The position numbers were made by a program, and so were the translations under genes. The notes beneath the pieces were generated by a model. That model was given only the letters and a program-made list of their open reading frames with translations. It ran no database searches and was not told the DNA's origin. 64,000 nt of DNA, from assembly GCA_015039365.1 (NCBI GenBank), contig WION01000107.1:62001-126000 (forward strand). The letters run 5' to 3'. Below are positions 12,567 through 24,300 of this stretch, piece by piece; the stretch's first letter is position 1; each line of letters opens with the position of its first letter. The stretch is from Amanita rubescens (Eukaryota > Basidiomycota > Agaricomycetes > Agaricales > Amanitaceae).

Positions 12567-15500
12567 ATGTCTTCCTTCAAGACCCATCGCGTCCTAGTCG
12601 CCTCACTCTTCCTCCCAACCACCGCCGTTCAAGGCGAAGTCTCAGCCTTCCACCCCAGATCTCTCATATTCCTATCCTATCTCAATCTCCATTGCCGCTT
12701 CTGCTGTCGCCGCGGGCCTACCCGGAACAGAGGTATCAAAGCTCGGTGTTCCGCCAACTTCGCCTGCTCCCAAGCGATCCTCTTTTGCCTACCCATTCTC
12801 GGAAGCCCAGCAACTCTGGCGGCGCGGCACTCGGTAGCAGCCTAAGCCCTTTGAAGAGTATCGTCGATGATCTCAAAGACAAGGTACGCACACTATTCAA
12901 GCATATATACGCAACACAGATAACACTTTGTTGTTCTAGACAAGGTTTTCCACCCCCAGTTCTCGCTCACCCACAGCGGAAATAGCCAATCCCTTTGCCA
13001 AAGTTCTTAGGTTCAGCACAGGACGTCGTCGTCAACGCGGCAGGCAAGACAATTGAAGAGATCCATGATGTTGATGGCGACTCAGTTTCTTCACCCGTTG
13101 ACTTTGTGCCTCCTTCCGATTCTCCTGGAGCCGGCTCTCGGTCTGCTTCACGCAGGCATATAACCACCCATTCTGACCTCGGTTCCGGACCCTCGTGTTA
13201 AGCGCAAAAAGTCTCGCTCGTCTTCTCGACGCGTCACGGACACGGATACGGCCACCTCTTTGCGCGCTTCTGTTTCGAACGTTTCCTTCTTACGCCAACA
13301 GCATCAACGGCGGGAATGAGAACGCCTGGCACTTTGTAGACAACTCCCACTGCAATGGGGGGCTCAAGAACGCTATTCAAAGTGTTGACAAGTTGAAGAA
13401 TCTGCTGTGGGTTGGCACTCTCGGTACCCATACCGACGGCTTTAGCGAAGCTATGCGGAACGATATCGATACCAGAATGAGTGAAGAACGCTCCAGTGTC
13501 CCTGTTTGGATCCCAGACGACGAATTTAACAGCTTTTACGACGAGTTTTGTCATCAGGTTTGTCACTCTATTTGTTCCGCCATATTTCGACTCATGTTTT
13601 GGTAGGTGTTGTGGCCGTGCTTGCACTATGCAGTTCCCGATGCTCCAAAGACAAAACTGTTTTACGAGTCTGCGACCTGGAAGCAATATGTCGCTGTTAA
13701 CCGTCGATTTGCAGATGTCATCATGGAGCACGTCCGAGACGGAGACATCAGTATGTTGCCTTCATTCTTGACAGCTAGTTTTTCGGCTGAACGTGGATGT
13801 AGTTTGGGTCAACGATTACCACCTTATGCTTCTTCCTGCGCTCATCCGCAATCACCCCAAATATTCCTCCTCACATGCTATCGGGTTCTTCATGCACGTC
13901 GCATTCCCCTCTTCCGAGATTTTCCGGTGTCTTAGTGTCCGTGAGGCGCTATTAAACGGAATACTGGGAGCAGATCTCGTTGGCTTCCAAACCGCCAACT
14001 ATGCACGGCACTTCCGTCAGACCGTTAGCCGTATTCTTGCTTATGAAGCGTTGCCCAAAGGAATTCAAATCATTACTGATACCGAAACTGATCAAACCGA
14101 AGCGAACAACTTTAGGAATGGAAAGACTAGAGATGAAGCTGGAATGGGAACAGCTAGCATGGGTCGGTTTGTTGACGTCGGCGTTTTCCCTATGGGAATC
14201 GATGTAACGGCCTTGAAGGAAAAGAAGTAAGATTCTGCTGCCCGGTTTTCATTAGAGAGATGCTAACTTGTTCGTTTCATAGGAAGAACCCCGAAGTACG
14301 TGAATGGGTTCAGGTTTTGAAGCAACGGTATGCAGGCAAGAAGATTATCGTTGGAAGAGACAAGTTGGACGAAGTTCAGGTACTATATTCAGGTTATGAG
14401 TTATATAGATCTGCTGAACCAGCGGGTAGGGTGTACGGCACAAGATTCTGGCGTTTGAACGGTTCCTGGACCAAAATCCAGAATTTCAGGAGAAGGTGTG
14501 CTTCTTCTTCCTTCGTTAATCGATACTTTGACTCACTTTCTTGACAGGTTGTACTTATACAGGTTGCACTTCAAACGACTGAAATTAACGAATTTCATGG
14601 CGGAGTGGCGGATGTCGTGTCAAGGATTAATTCGAGATACTCGACGCTGACATATCAACCTGTGATTTTCTTGCACACTCAGGTAATATTCATGACCCGT
14701 TCACATGGATTTTCGAACTCAGTCGTGTACAGGATTTAACTTTCAGCCAATATCTTGCGCTTTTGATTGTTGCGGATGCTTTCATGGTGACAAGTCTGCG
14801 AGAAGGAATGGCGTTGCGTACGCATGAATACGTCATTTGTCAGGAAGGCAACTACCATCCGTTGATCTTGTCCGAGGTAGGCCTTCATACAGTGCTCTTC
14901 GTACGCAGACGCTCAGTGTAGCCTTTAGTTCACCGGCAGTTATAGTTACAGCGGATTCAGATCTTGCATCGCGGTTAATCCATGGGACAAAAGAGACACC
15001 GCAAATGCTATACATCAGGTATTCCAGAACTTTCTTCGCTCGCTTCCGCTGATGCATCTTCAAGGCCTTCACCATGGATCGCGAGCAAATGAAGACCCGC
15101 TGGGAGGTGATTATTTTCCCCCAAGTAACTTACAAGTTTGCTCAGAACAACCTGGTTTTAGGAACTTCATAGCCATGTCGTTGCCCAAACGGCACAGGCG
15201 TTTGTTACATCTTTCTTGACGCGCTGCGTCCGGGCTCATACGGAACACATGCTGCACGACCTTTCAGAAGTGCCCACCTTTGATGCGCCGCTCGTAATTC
15301 CTAGATGGAAACACTCGAGTCGAAGAATAATTCTTGGTTCGTAAGATGGCTGACCTCTTAGTTTATTGACTGACAGTTATGTAGTTGACTTTGAGGCAAC
15401 ATTATGGAAGAGAGATCTCACGAAGGAAGGTTTGGCGACCGTGATGGCGGGCGAAGTTGAAATACCGGAAGAGCCGCTCAACGTCCTGAAATCTCTCGCG

Positions 15501-16387
15501 GAGAATAAGAATAACGAAGTATGGCTTTTGAGTGGGCTTCAAGTCAAGGGCGTCCTGGACCGTGTGGCAGAGAAAATACCTAAGCTTGGTATTGTGTGAG
15601 TAACACGCCCGTTTTTTGTTTGGTTCGGAAGTGGTCGCTGAACTTGCGGCTGGCAGCGCTGAAAATGGATGCTTCATTCGTCCTCGTCCGAACGCACGCA
15701 AGAACACTGGTGAATGGTTGAACATGGTGTCTAACCTTGACATGTCCTGGAAAAATGCTTGCTTGGAAATGTTGCACTATGTCTGTGCCCTTTTTCTTGA
15801 TATATGATATTGATCGGTTGACAAGTTTTATTCAGTTCACCGAGCGAACCCCTGGATCGTTCGTCGAGGAACGTGAGGCTTCGGTCGTATGGCGCTACTG
15901 GACTGGAGAGACGAAGGACGGTTCGGTCAGACCTTGGGCAAGGCGACAAGCCGCCGAAGCTCAAAACCACATTTTTGACAGGTAACGGGATTCACGACTT
16001 AACCAGTGCCCACTTACATAGTTTTCTAGTCTTGGCGAGCGCTTTGGGCTCCGTATCATTCCCGGGAAGAACAGCTTCCTCGTCCTTCCTAACAACATCT
16101 CGAGATCCACAGCCGTGGGTGCCATCCTTCATCCCGGTGGGCCTGCGCGCTCTCCGTTGTCGGGAACTCGAGGCCCTTGGCTTTCGTCTGATTTCGACGA
16201 GGTCACCAATGTAGGCGAAGACCTGGATCTACTCGTCGCCATCAGCTCGGACGAGAAGTTACTCAGACGCCTGAACGAGTTTGATAGGTCTGAAACGTGC
16301 TCCACTAGTGGCAGAAGAACAGACGCTAAATGGAAGTTGGATCCTAGCGAGGCCAAGAATGTGCTTGAACTGTTCATCCGCGTGTGA
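12567..16387 (+). pseudogene. Trehalose-6-P synthase/phosphatase-domain protein with 5' frameshifts
   Basis: Glycosyltransferase family 20 domain followed by a trehalose-phosphatase-like domain, the layout of fungal Tps2 and Tsl1/Tps3. The start MSSFKTHRVLVASLFLPTT is at 12567. GT20 signatures include WVNDYHLMLLPALIR and the loop corresponding to REGMNL, here REGMALRTHEY. The phosphatase motif DxDGTL reads DFEATL, so the second catalytic Asp is Glu and the Gly is missing, which favours a regulatory (Tsl1-like) subunit over an active enzyme. More than ten short introns are present. In the first 750 bases five one-base insertions are needed to keep frame (near 12634, 12811, 13009, 13187 and 13314); from about 13315 onwards the exons read cleanly to the stop. 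It may be a functional gene with assembly indels. Confidence 0.7.
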
Positions 16388-16567
16388 ATTAATGTATGAA
16401 ATAGAGTCTGTTGTTTGAATAGAGGAAGTTGTGTAGCAATAAGATAACATGGAATTAGAGTTGTTTAGATATCTGATTGTGATGGTTGAAATCGAATCAT
16501 CGATCGATTTCGCCGAAGGTTACCTTATTTTATGGTCATGTTGATTATAGATGTAAATATATTTCAA

Positions 16568-16653
16568 TCGGATATGGTGTAACGGCTAACATTACCGCCT
16601 CTCATTGAGTGAGATGATCGCGGTAGCTCGGGGTTCGATTCCCCGTATCCGAA
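16568..16653 (+). tRNA. tRNA-Glu(CTC) with intron
   Basis: Acceptor stem TCGGATA/TATCCGA. The D and T arms are nearly identical to the tRNA at 11950. Anticodon stem ACCGC/GCGGT encloses CTC and an intron of about 14 nt. Confidence 0.9.
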
Positions 16654-17277
16654 AACTTTTTTTTTTGTAATTGTTGCGGCCCAACCTGGCCCAACCCACT
16701 AGACAAGCTACCTAGCTTGCAAGGTATCTGAAATATGAATTGCTTGGGTGACTCATTTTGGTTCCGAAAGGGCTTCAAAGTTGTGCTGATCTCTCGGATT
16801 GGGCGAGTTTTCAAACTCCGCCAGATATTTTCGCCGCACCTGGAAAGGTCGATCCCAGTGACTTCCATATTTTATATCAGGAATACACCAACCCATATCC
16901 CATATGTTGAAAAACCACCGCGTCACGGATTACAGCAAGTTGCTAATAGTTAGCGCAACATGAAGATGGCACCAGGCGTGAGTACTGAGTAATCTAAACA
17001 GACTAATAGTTGGCGCAACGTGAGGATGGCATCAAATTAGTACTCGTTCAAGTATCAACGCCTCACAGGCCTCATCCGTCTTATTTCTCATCCCATCGTG
17101 TCAGAAACATCCAACCGCTTTACCTTCCAGAATCCAGAGCAAGGCCACAGCAGCGGTCGTACGGTACTAGTGATGAACGAAATACAAGCGAGTTTAATCT
17201 TCTATATAATGGTTCCAGTAGGATGTAAAATTGACTTTCGCGATCATCGATCATCGATCATCTAGGACGCGGATCTC
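16654..17277. other. Intergenic
   Basis: No gene is seen. It contains a short direct repeat (AATAGTTAGCGCAACATGAAGATGGCA near 16945, and AATAGTTGGCGCAACGTGAGGATGGCA near 17005) and a CGATCAT triplet repeat just before 17278. Confidence 0.5.
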
Positions 17278-18324
17278 ATGTCGGAAAAGAGCCTTCTGAC
17301 GACTGCTGTGAGTAATGCTGTTTTCATCGGCAACTTTCTGCACACCTCATTTCCAAACAGCTGGTCAATGCAAAAGTTGAACGAAAGTTGGTATTACAGA
17401 AGATGCAATCACGACTCCACAATGTTTGTAGCACTGGGACCCTGGATTCAAAGGAATCCTCGTTTCCGGATAACGCTGCCATTTACACTAAAATTAATCG
17501 TGCGATTTGCGACATGGAAAAAGATGTACGATTCTGATTCTTCATCGCATCTAAGCCTTCTAAGTAAATTTCAATCAGTTGGACAATGTGAATCTCGAGT
17601 TGGTGAAGCGGGGTCATTACGACGGTGACGCTGTGGCATGGTCTAAGGCATGTCTTCTCGTCTGCATCGATCAAACAACTGATAGCAACATTTTGCAGGC
17701 AATGAAAGTTTGGATATCGGAGGACGTGTGCACGTGGGTGGCAACACTCTGTGGTGTTGGTGCGGCGTTTACGTACACAACCATTTTCAGGTTTTTCGTC
17801 TTTATCCGATTCCTGCTTTCGGGCCTCAATTTCTTTTTACGTCTAGCGCGACCCGTGGTTCTATTGGCTTCATGTGTTGGGCGTTCGTTCTTTACCTCAC
17901 AGGGCTCGTCCTTCCCATGGGCATTCGGGCTTTGCTTAGCGTGGCGGAGACACTCATATCTCATTTCACCGGCGCTGGTACCCAACTGCCGCCAAGTCGG
18001 AGACAATTGAAGTTGGCTGAATCCTGCCTCTCATTCATCATGCTCATCGGATATTTTTCCGCGGCTTCGGCCGTATTTATTACCCTAATACCCTTGTACG
18101 GGCTCCAATATTCCCCAATCACCTCTGGGGCCTCTGCAACCACACTCTTATTCACGAACTCACCGCGAAACGCATTTTGGCTTGCCATGTCAATTACTTC
18201 CTTCATCTATCTAATCTATTCCGTGTTGTATACAGTGTGGTATGCCCGGGTGACTTATCGTATGTATCGGGTAGTTTTCAAACTTATTGTAGAGATGTAT
18301 CTTAGTGCCTGTGATGCTATATGA
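17278..18324 (+). CDS. Hypothetical four-helix membrane protein
   Basis: I do not recognise the family. Exons are 17278-17307, 17361-17525, 17579-17647, 17699-17790 and 17847-18324, together 834 nt or 277 residues with all phases consistent. The fourth exon follows a GC-AG intron (donor GCATGT at 17648). The N-terminal half is hydrophilic with a predicted helical Lys/Gln-rich stretch. Four hydrophobic segments follow, around VATLCGVGAAFTYTTIF, CWAFVLYLTGLVLP, FIMLIGYFSAASAVFITLI and LAMSITSFIYLIYSVLYTVW. It is isolated between a tRNA and repetitive DNA. Confidence 0.6.
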
Positions 18325-19415
18325 GGCATTATACATTATGCATTATAGTTGTGGCCCCATGCAAAGCAGTGGCACTGTGGAAAAAAATGACGCAGAGGTC
18401 CAAAATCGGGCTGCAGTAATTCTCTCTTCAATGGAACCATCAGTATCAAGTCACGTACATTTGTTGTCTTATTCAAAGCTTGGTTTCGTGAAGCGCCGTC
18501 TTCCGAGTCGCTGCGACCGGGCGGACAGTGGGAATCCGTTTGAGCACTACTTGGCGCTCGACATCTGCAAAGATGTCACTGGGTCATTACGAAGGGCCCA
18601 TTCAACAGATATCACTGGATTCGAAGGGATCTCAGTGGTAGTGAGGGCAGACCGTAAAATGGTGAGAGAGGGAGGGTCCCTACCGAAGGAGAGCGGAGGC
18701 GGAGTTTTGAGCCGATTGTACCCTGTCTAGTGCAGGACTTCGTAAGTGCGGCAGTCCGAGATGGGCGAGAGCACGGGACAGCTGCAGTGGCTGCAGTTTC
18801 AGCTCCATAGGACTTAAAGAGGGGTAGTTTTCCCGCAAGGAAACACGGGGGTTGCTGGAGAGAACGGGTCTGGGCTGGACCAGAGGTCACCGGTTGAACG
18901 GGAGTCTTCGGAGCGAGAATCTGGGCAGAGGGGTTTGAGATGGGGCAAGAGGAGGCGGGGTCTCCTCACGTCTGGCCAGCCTGACGCCATTCAAGGCATC
19001 CAGGTGATGAAAAAAGCGACGCAGATACACACATTGTTGCGAGGGTAGCCAAGTCACGAAGCATCAACTTTCTCAAGCGTCGAAATCAGGAGGTCGGCAC
19101 AAGCAAAGATCTCCTCGTAGGGATCTTCAGACTCGTCATCGTCATCGTCGTCAGTCTCAAAACGGGGTCACGGCAGGAAGACATGACGAGATGTTCCCGG
19201 GCGGAGCCTGAAGCGGGGGCGAAATTTCTGACGAAAGCTGGGCTCCTCCTAGAACGGTGCAGGCAACACTGCGCGCGATGTTGCGGTCACACTTGAATAA
19301 TTTGATATCCCAGTATACGAGAGTATACGTGATGTCCAAAGTCGCGCCAAAAAAATTGCCCCCGCTTCACACTCCGCTCGGATCTATCCGCTGCCCCATG
19401 AGAGGAGAAAAAACT
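18325..19415. other. Intergenic, no supported gene
   Basis: The open frames here have no recognisable content or splice structure. Local purine-rich and CAGC-rich stretches occur near 18660-18960. Confidence 0.4.
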
Positions 19416-19503
19416 TTCCGGTACGGGGAATCGAACCCCGAGCTGCCGCGTTCTCGTCTTTCAACTTGAAAGGCGGCAATGTTAGCCGTTACACCATACC
19501 GGA
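19416..19503 (-). tRNA. tRNA-Glu(TTC) with intron
   Basis: On the minus strand the acceptor stem TCCGGTA pairs with TACCGGA. The D and T arms are as in the two tRNA-Glu(CTC) genes. Anticodon stem GCCGC/GCGGC encloses TTC plus an intron of about 16 nt. Confidence 0.88.
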
Positions 19504-20091
19504 TATGATATGTTCGATTAGTATGTGCTACACGACACGGGTAAAAGAGCACATTGGAGGCTTAGTTCGAGTAGTCCTCAGCGCCACTTTGCCTTAGATT
19601 CCCCGCGTATGCGTCATGACCCTTCCAGCCCCTTCATTCCCAGAAGTCTGTTTGTAGCCCGAACCTGACCGCTCGCACTCAGAATCATGGCACGAGACGA
19701 AACCGAAAAATTGAAGCTTACGCCTTGACGTGGGTAATATCGTTTAATTTCTGCCTCACCCTGACGGCGTTCTAGGTGTTCTATCTCCACATCTCAGGGG
19801 CAGAGAAGCAGGGAAGAAACGACGTGCGGATTTCCAACATTACAAATCTCATCTTTGGCATTTTTTCATGTCAGCCGCCACCCCCGATAAGCTGATATAG
19901 GGGCCTTTCCTTTGCCAGTGACAGTCTTTTCTACAACGACATAGGAGATCATTGAATCAATGAATTGTGCCTGTCCTGTTTCCCAGTACACGTCCATATG
20001 GACGCTTTCCAAGCTCAATTCTGTATAACGGAGATTAATTCCTTGAAAGCGAGGCTGGGCCCGAACAATTGCGTTTTTCGATATACCTTCA
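19504..20091. other. Intergenic
   Basis: Nothing is recognised apart from presumed 5' flank of the interrupted transporter gene. Confidence 0.4.
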
Positions 20092-20635
20092 TGCTCGCAT
20101 CTACTCTTGGGACGTTGAAGGCGTACGTTGCGAACAACGAAGGCCTTTTATTCGTTATTGCCGCAGAGGGATTTTTCGCGTTGATGAACCTCTCAGTTAA
20201 GATTCTTGGAGAGGATGTTTCTGTTCTAGAGGTAATTGTCGATCAAATGACGCGGTTAACCTTTATGCTGATGCTCTCAGTAGATTATGTGGATTCGAAT
20301 GGTGAGCCTAGCCACCGAGTAACGAAGGAGCTGATTTTTTTCCTTCCAATTTCAAGATAATAACTTGCCTTTGTGCAGTCGCATACATGTACGTGCGTCC
20401 GAGTGCTCCGAACGACGTGGTAATTAACACATCTCGGAAGGCACTTTGCAAAAATAAACGATCCCGTGCTTGGGCCACCGGGCATTCGTATTTTGCTCTG
20501 CCTTCGTGGATTTACGGGGTAGGTATCCAAGTTGTCTTCAATCACCCTGCCTACCTTCCCTCATTGTAGATTCTTTGGCATCTTTGGTCTTTGGTTCTCG
20601 TTACAGTACCTATCCCTCTCTGATGCGATAGTTTT
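20092..20635 (+). pseudogene. DMT/EamA transporter, 5' part, split by retrotransposon
   Basis: Paralogue of the intact transporter at 34754-35901. It starts at ATG 20092 and reads NNEGLLFVIAAEGFFAL, comparable to NNEGLLLIIASEAFFAL in the intact copy, then LGPPGIRILLCLRGFTG, an intron, and LQYLSLSDAIV. It breaks off exactly at the retrotransposon insertion. The remainder continues at 28810. Introns differ from the intact copy, including one near 20300-20380. Confidence 0.75.
20631..20635. repeat. Target-site duplication GTTTT (left)
   Basis: GTTTT immediately precedes the LTR start TGTCA at 20636 and recurs at 28810-28814 directly after the other LTR. Confidence 0.85.
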
Positions 20636-20966
20636 TGTCACGAGCCTTAGACAGGCTACACAACACAAGACTCAATCACTCTATAGCTACTGCTGACCGT
20701 GTCAAGCAGCGAGGGCGTATACAAGAACCGTCGAGGTTCAGGGCAAGTTTAGAAGGGAGGAGCTCCGAGCTGTCCAAGGAAAGACTAGCTTGTTGCTTAG
20801 AGTATGTACTACAATATACGCTACTTATATACTACTTGGGGCATAGGGTATGAGTCATTGGGTACAGGGTATGAGTCATACTATGTCATAGGGCGTAGGG
20901 TACATGAGTCAGTACTGACATGCACGAAGCATGCGGCGTGTCAAGGAGTAAAACAGGGGCTTGACA
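20636..20966 (-). repeat. 3' LTR (331 bp)
   Basis: Left LTR, nearly identical to 28483-28809 apart from a 4-bp insertion near 20920. Bounded by TGTCA and TGACA. Confidence 0.9.
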
Positions 20967-21320
20967 TAGCCTCCGTTTCAAGGTTCGGATTCCAGACGAA
21001 CTGGAAGGGGATCCAAAAATTCGATGGTATGACAATTGGCACTCACGTTCTTCCTGATGCTCTTTCGTCTTTACCCGTTACCAGACCTGCGTCCGATGCC
21101 GACGGGAGGTTACTATCGAGTGCTAAGGTTAGGCCTTTTGACTTTCCACATAGGGGTCCGTCTCCAGGGTTCACCGAATACCCTATTGACATCTCGCAAT
21201 TCCTCGTTTGAGGCGTCACCCATGATCTTGCCTAGGTGCGTCCTCTCCCGATTCCTCGTTGTTTCTTTCTTTTTCTCTCCCTTTTCGTATCGGATCTTGT
21301 TGCTACAGGCATCAATCACT
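20967..21320 (-). other. Retrotransposon 3' untranslated region
   Basis: Between the Pol stop and the 3' LTR. The short purine stretch GAAACGGAGG next to the LTR is the best candidate polypurine tract but is weak. Confidence 0.4.
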
Positions 21321-24300
21321 TTAAACTGGTGTGGGTCCTTGCGACGAATTCGCTTCTTCGCGTGCGCTCTTCCAGCGTTGCCAGTTCCCTTCGAGTTTTC
21401 GTCGATACTCTTCGTCGAAGGCCTTGTCATCCCACCCATAAAGGCGCGGATGTGGAACATAGAGGGGGAGAAGGTGTGGAGGTGTCGGCGTCGGCGGTCC
21501 AGAGGGGGTTGGAGACAGAGATGATGGGGGGAGGAGAGGAAGGGGTTTGTTTTGTCGTAACGCTGAAGGGTTTTTCTTATAGTATTCCTTTATTGCTTTC
21601 TTCGCGTTTTCCATGTGTTCCTCGGGTTCCCAGGTATTTTCTTCTTCGGGTAACCCTTTCCATTTCACCAGGAAACGTTTCCCTTGCCTCGTTTTTCTTA
21701 CCCCTTTCACCGCTTCTACTTCGTATTCTTCACATCCATTAATAATTTCCGGTGGCGGCCGTGGTTCGTTTTCCTGCTGCGCCGGGAATTGCGGTTCATA
21801 AACTGGTTTAAGTTTCGACTCATGGAAGACGTCGTGTATCCCCCATGTCGGTGGTAATTCCAGTTTATATGCTGATTTCCCTACCTCGGAAATTACTTTG
21901 AAGGGTCCGTGGAACTTTGCATCGAGCTTTTTCGATGTCCTTGTTGTTTTAATTTTGGACGCATCTAGGTATACTCGATCTCCTGGTTGATATCGTCGGG
22001 ATGGTTTGACGTGTTTATCGTGTTGTCTTTTCATCCTTTCCGCGGCTTGTTCCAAGTTCGCTTTCACCGTTTTCCATGTCTCTTTAAACCTTTCGATATA
22101 TTCCGCAGCCGAGTGGTTTGTCGTTTCCGTTTTACCTTCCGTTCCTTTGAATGGATTTCTTCCCGTTGTAATCATGAAAGGGGAGAACCCTGTCGCCGAA
22201 TGTCGTCGATCATTATGGCAGAATTGAGCTATGGGGAGCCAATCCGTCCAATCATCTTGTTTTTCATTTACATACATCCGTAGATATTCTTCCAGTTCTT
22301 GATTTACTCGTTCCGTTTGTCCGTCCGTTTGTGGATGGTACGCCGTTGAAGGGTTTGCTTCTATTCCTAGTATTTGGTATAATCCTTTCATAAACCCGGA
22401 TACGAATTGCGTTCCTCGATCCGATATGACCTTTTTTGGTAGTCCTTGTTCCTTGAATATATGTTCTCGGTAAAGGTTTGCTACTCCTTGCGATGTTATC
22501 GTTGTATTGCATGGAATGAAGTAAGCCTTTTTCGAGAATCGATCGACAATTACCAAGATCATATCTTTTCCTTTTGATGGTACTAACGGTCCGATGAGGT
22601 CCACGCTGATTACTGCCCATGGTTCCGACGGGATTTCATTTGGTTGTAATGGTGCCGCCCGTGGTTGTCTATCGGGTTTATTGATCTGGCATTGATGACA
22701 TGCTTTGATGTACGTTTCAATGTCCCGTTTCATGTTAGGCCACCAGAATCCTCTCGTTGTTAATTCCAGGGTTTTTGCGACTCCTGGATGTCCTGCCGTT
22801 TTTACGTCATGGTTTGAGCTGATTACCCTTTCTCGGATTTCTGGTTTTGCTGGTACGTATATTCGTCCTTTCCATTCCCAGCATTGATCGAGGGTATCGT
22901 ATTTGAAATCTGGGTCTTTTTCCTTTATTCCCTTGGTTACTTGTTTATCGAAATATCGACGATGCGTGTTACGAATTTCTTGTCGAATACTTAGCCATTC
23001 GTAACTTTCGTCATCTATTCTGATTTCGACTTTTCCAAATATATCTTCTTTTAGGAGAATGATTCCTTCGTTATCATTTTCTCCTTTTGGATGTCCGGCT
23101 CTTCTAGATAATATATCGGCTTTAGTATTCGTTTTCCCGGATCGATGTTTTATGACGAAGTTATACTCTTGTAGATCCATGATCCATCGGGCTTGTCTCC
23201 TGTTCAGGTTTTGTGGTTTTCGGAAATATGTAAGATTTTGATGATCTGTCAATACTTCCGTTACCGTTTCTGTTCCTTTTAGGTAGTGAGCCCAATCGTA
23301 GAATCCTTGCATTACCGCTAGCATTTCTTTGTCATATACTTCATAATTTCTTTCTGCGTCGTTTAATGCTTTTGATATGAATGCTACGGGTTTCCAAATT
23401 CCGTCGTCGTCGAGTTGAGAAAGTATCGCCGCGATTGCAAAGTCCGATGCGTCTGTTTCCATTCGGAAGGGTCTTCCTGGTTTAGGGATGATGAGGACCC
23501 TTTCGGAGGCGATTTCCCTTTTTAGTCCTTCGAACGCTTCCTGTTGCAATTCCGTCCATAGCCATTCAATTTTTCCCGTAAGTTTCGTTAATGCTTTCGC
23601 TATTTTCGCAAAGCCTTTAATGAACCTTCGATAGAAGTTGACAAATCCGAGGAATTGTTGAAGTTCCCTTTTCGTTGTTGGCGTTGGCCATTCGGCTATC
23701 GCTTTTACCTTATTAGGGTCCATTCGTATTCCTTTATTTGAAATGATTAATCCTAGGAATTCGATCTCCTCTTGTTCGAAGTAACATTTTTCCGCCTTTA
23801 AGGAAAGTTGGTGTTGTCGCAATTTTTCGAGGATTCTTTTGACTTGTCCTTGATGTTCTTTCTTGTCTTTTGAGAATACTAGGATGTCATCCATATAGAT
23901 TACGACCCATCCTTCGGCGATTTCTTCTCTAAAGATATCATTCATCATCGTCTGGAATGTTGCCGGTGAATTGGTTAATCCAAAGAACATTACCAGCGGT
24001 TCGAACAATCCACGATTCGTTCGGAATGCGGCTTTCCATTCGTCTCCTTCTTTGATCCTGATGTTATTGTATCCCCATCTTACGTCCATCTTCGAGAAGT
24101 ATTTCGCTTCGGATAACTTGTCGATTAATTCCGAGATTAACGGTAATGGATATCTGTTTTTGATAGTCATTTCATTTAATTTCCGATAATCTTGGACTGG
24201 TCGTAGTTTTCCGTCTTTCTTTTTTACGAAGAAGAACGGCGATGCCATTGGTGATTTACTTGGTTTGATTCTTCCCGTTTCTAATTGTTCTTTCAGGAAT

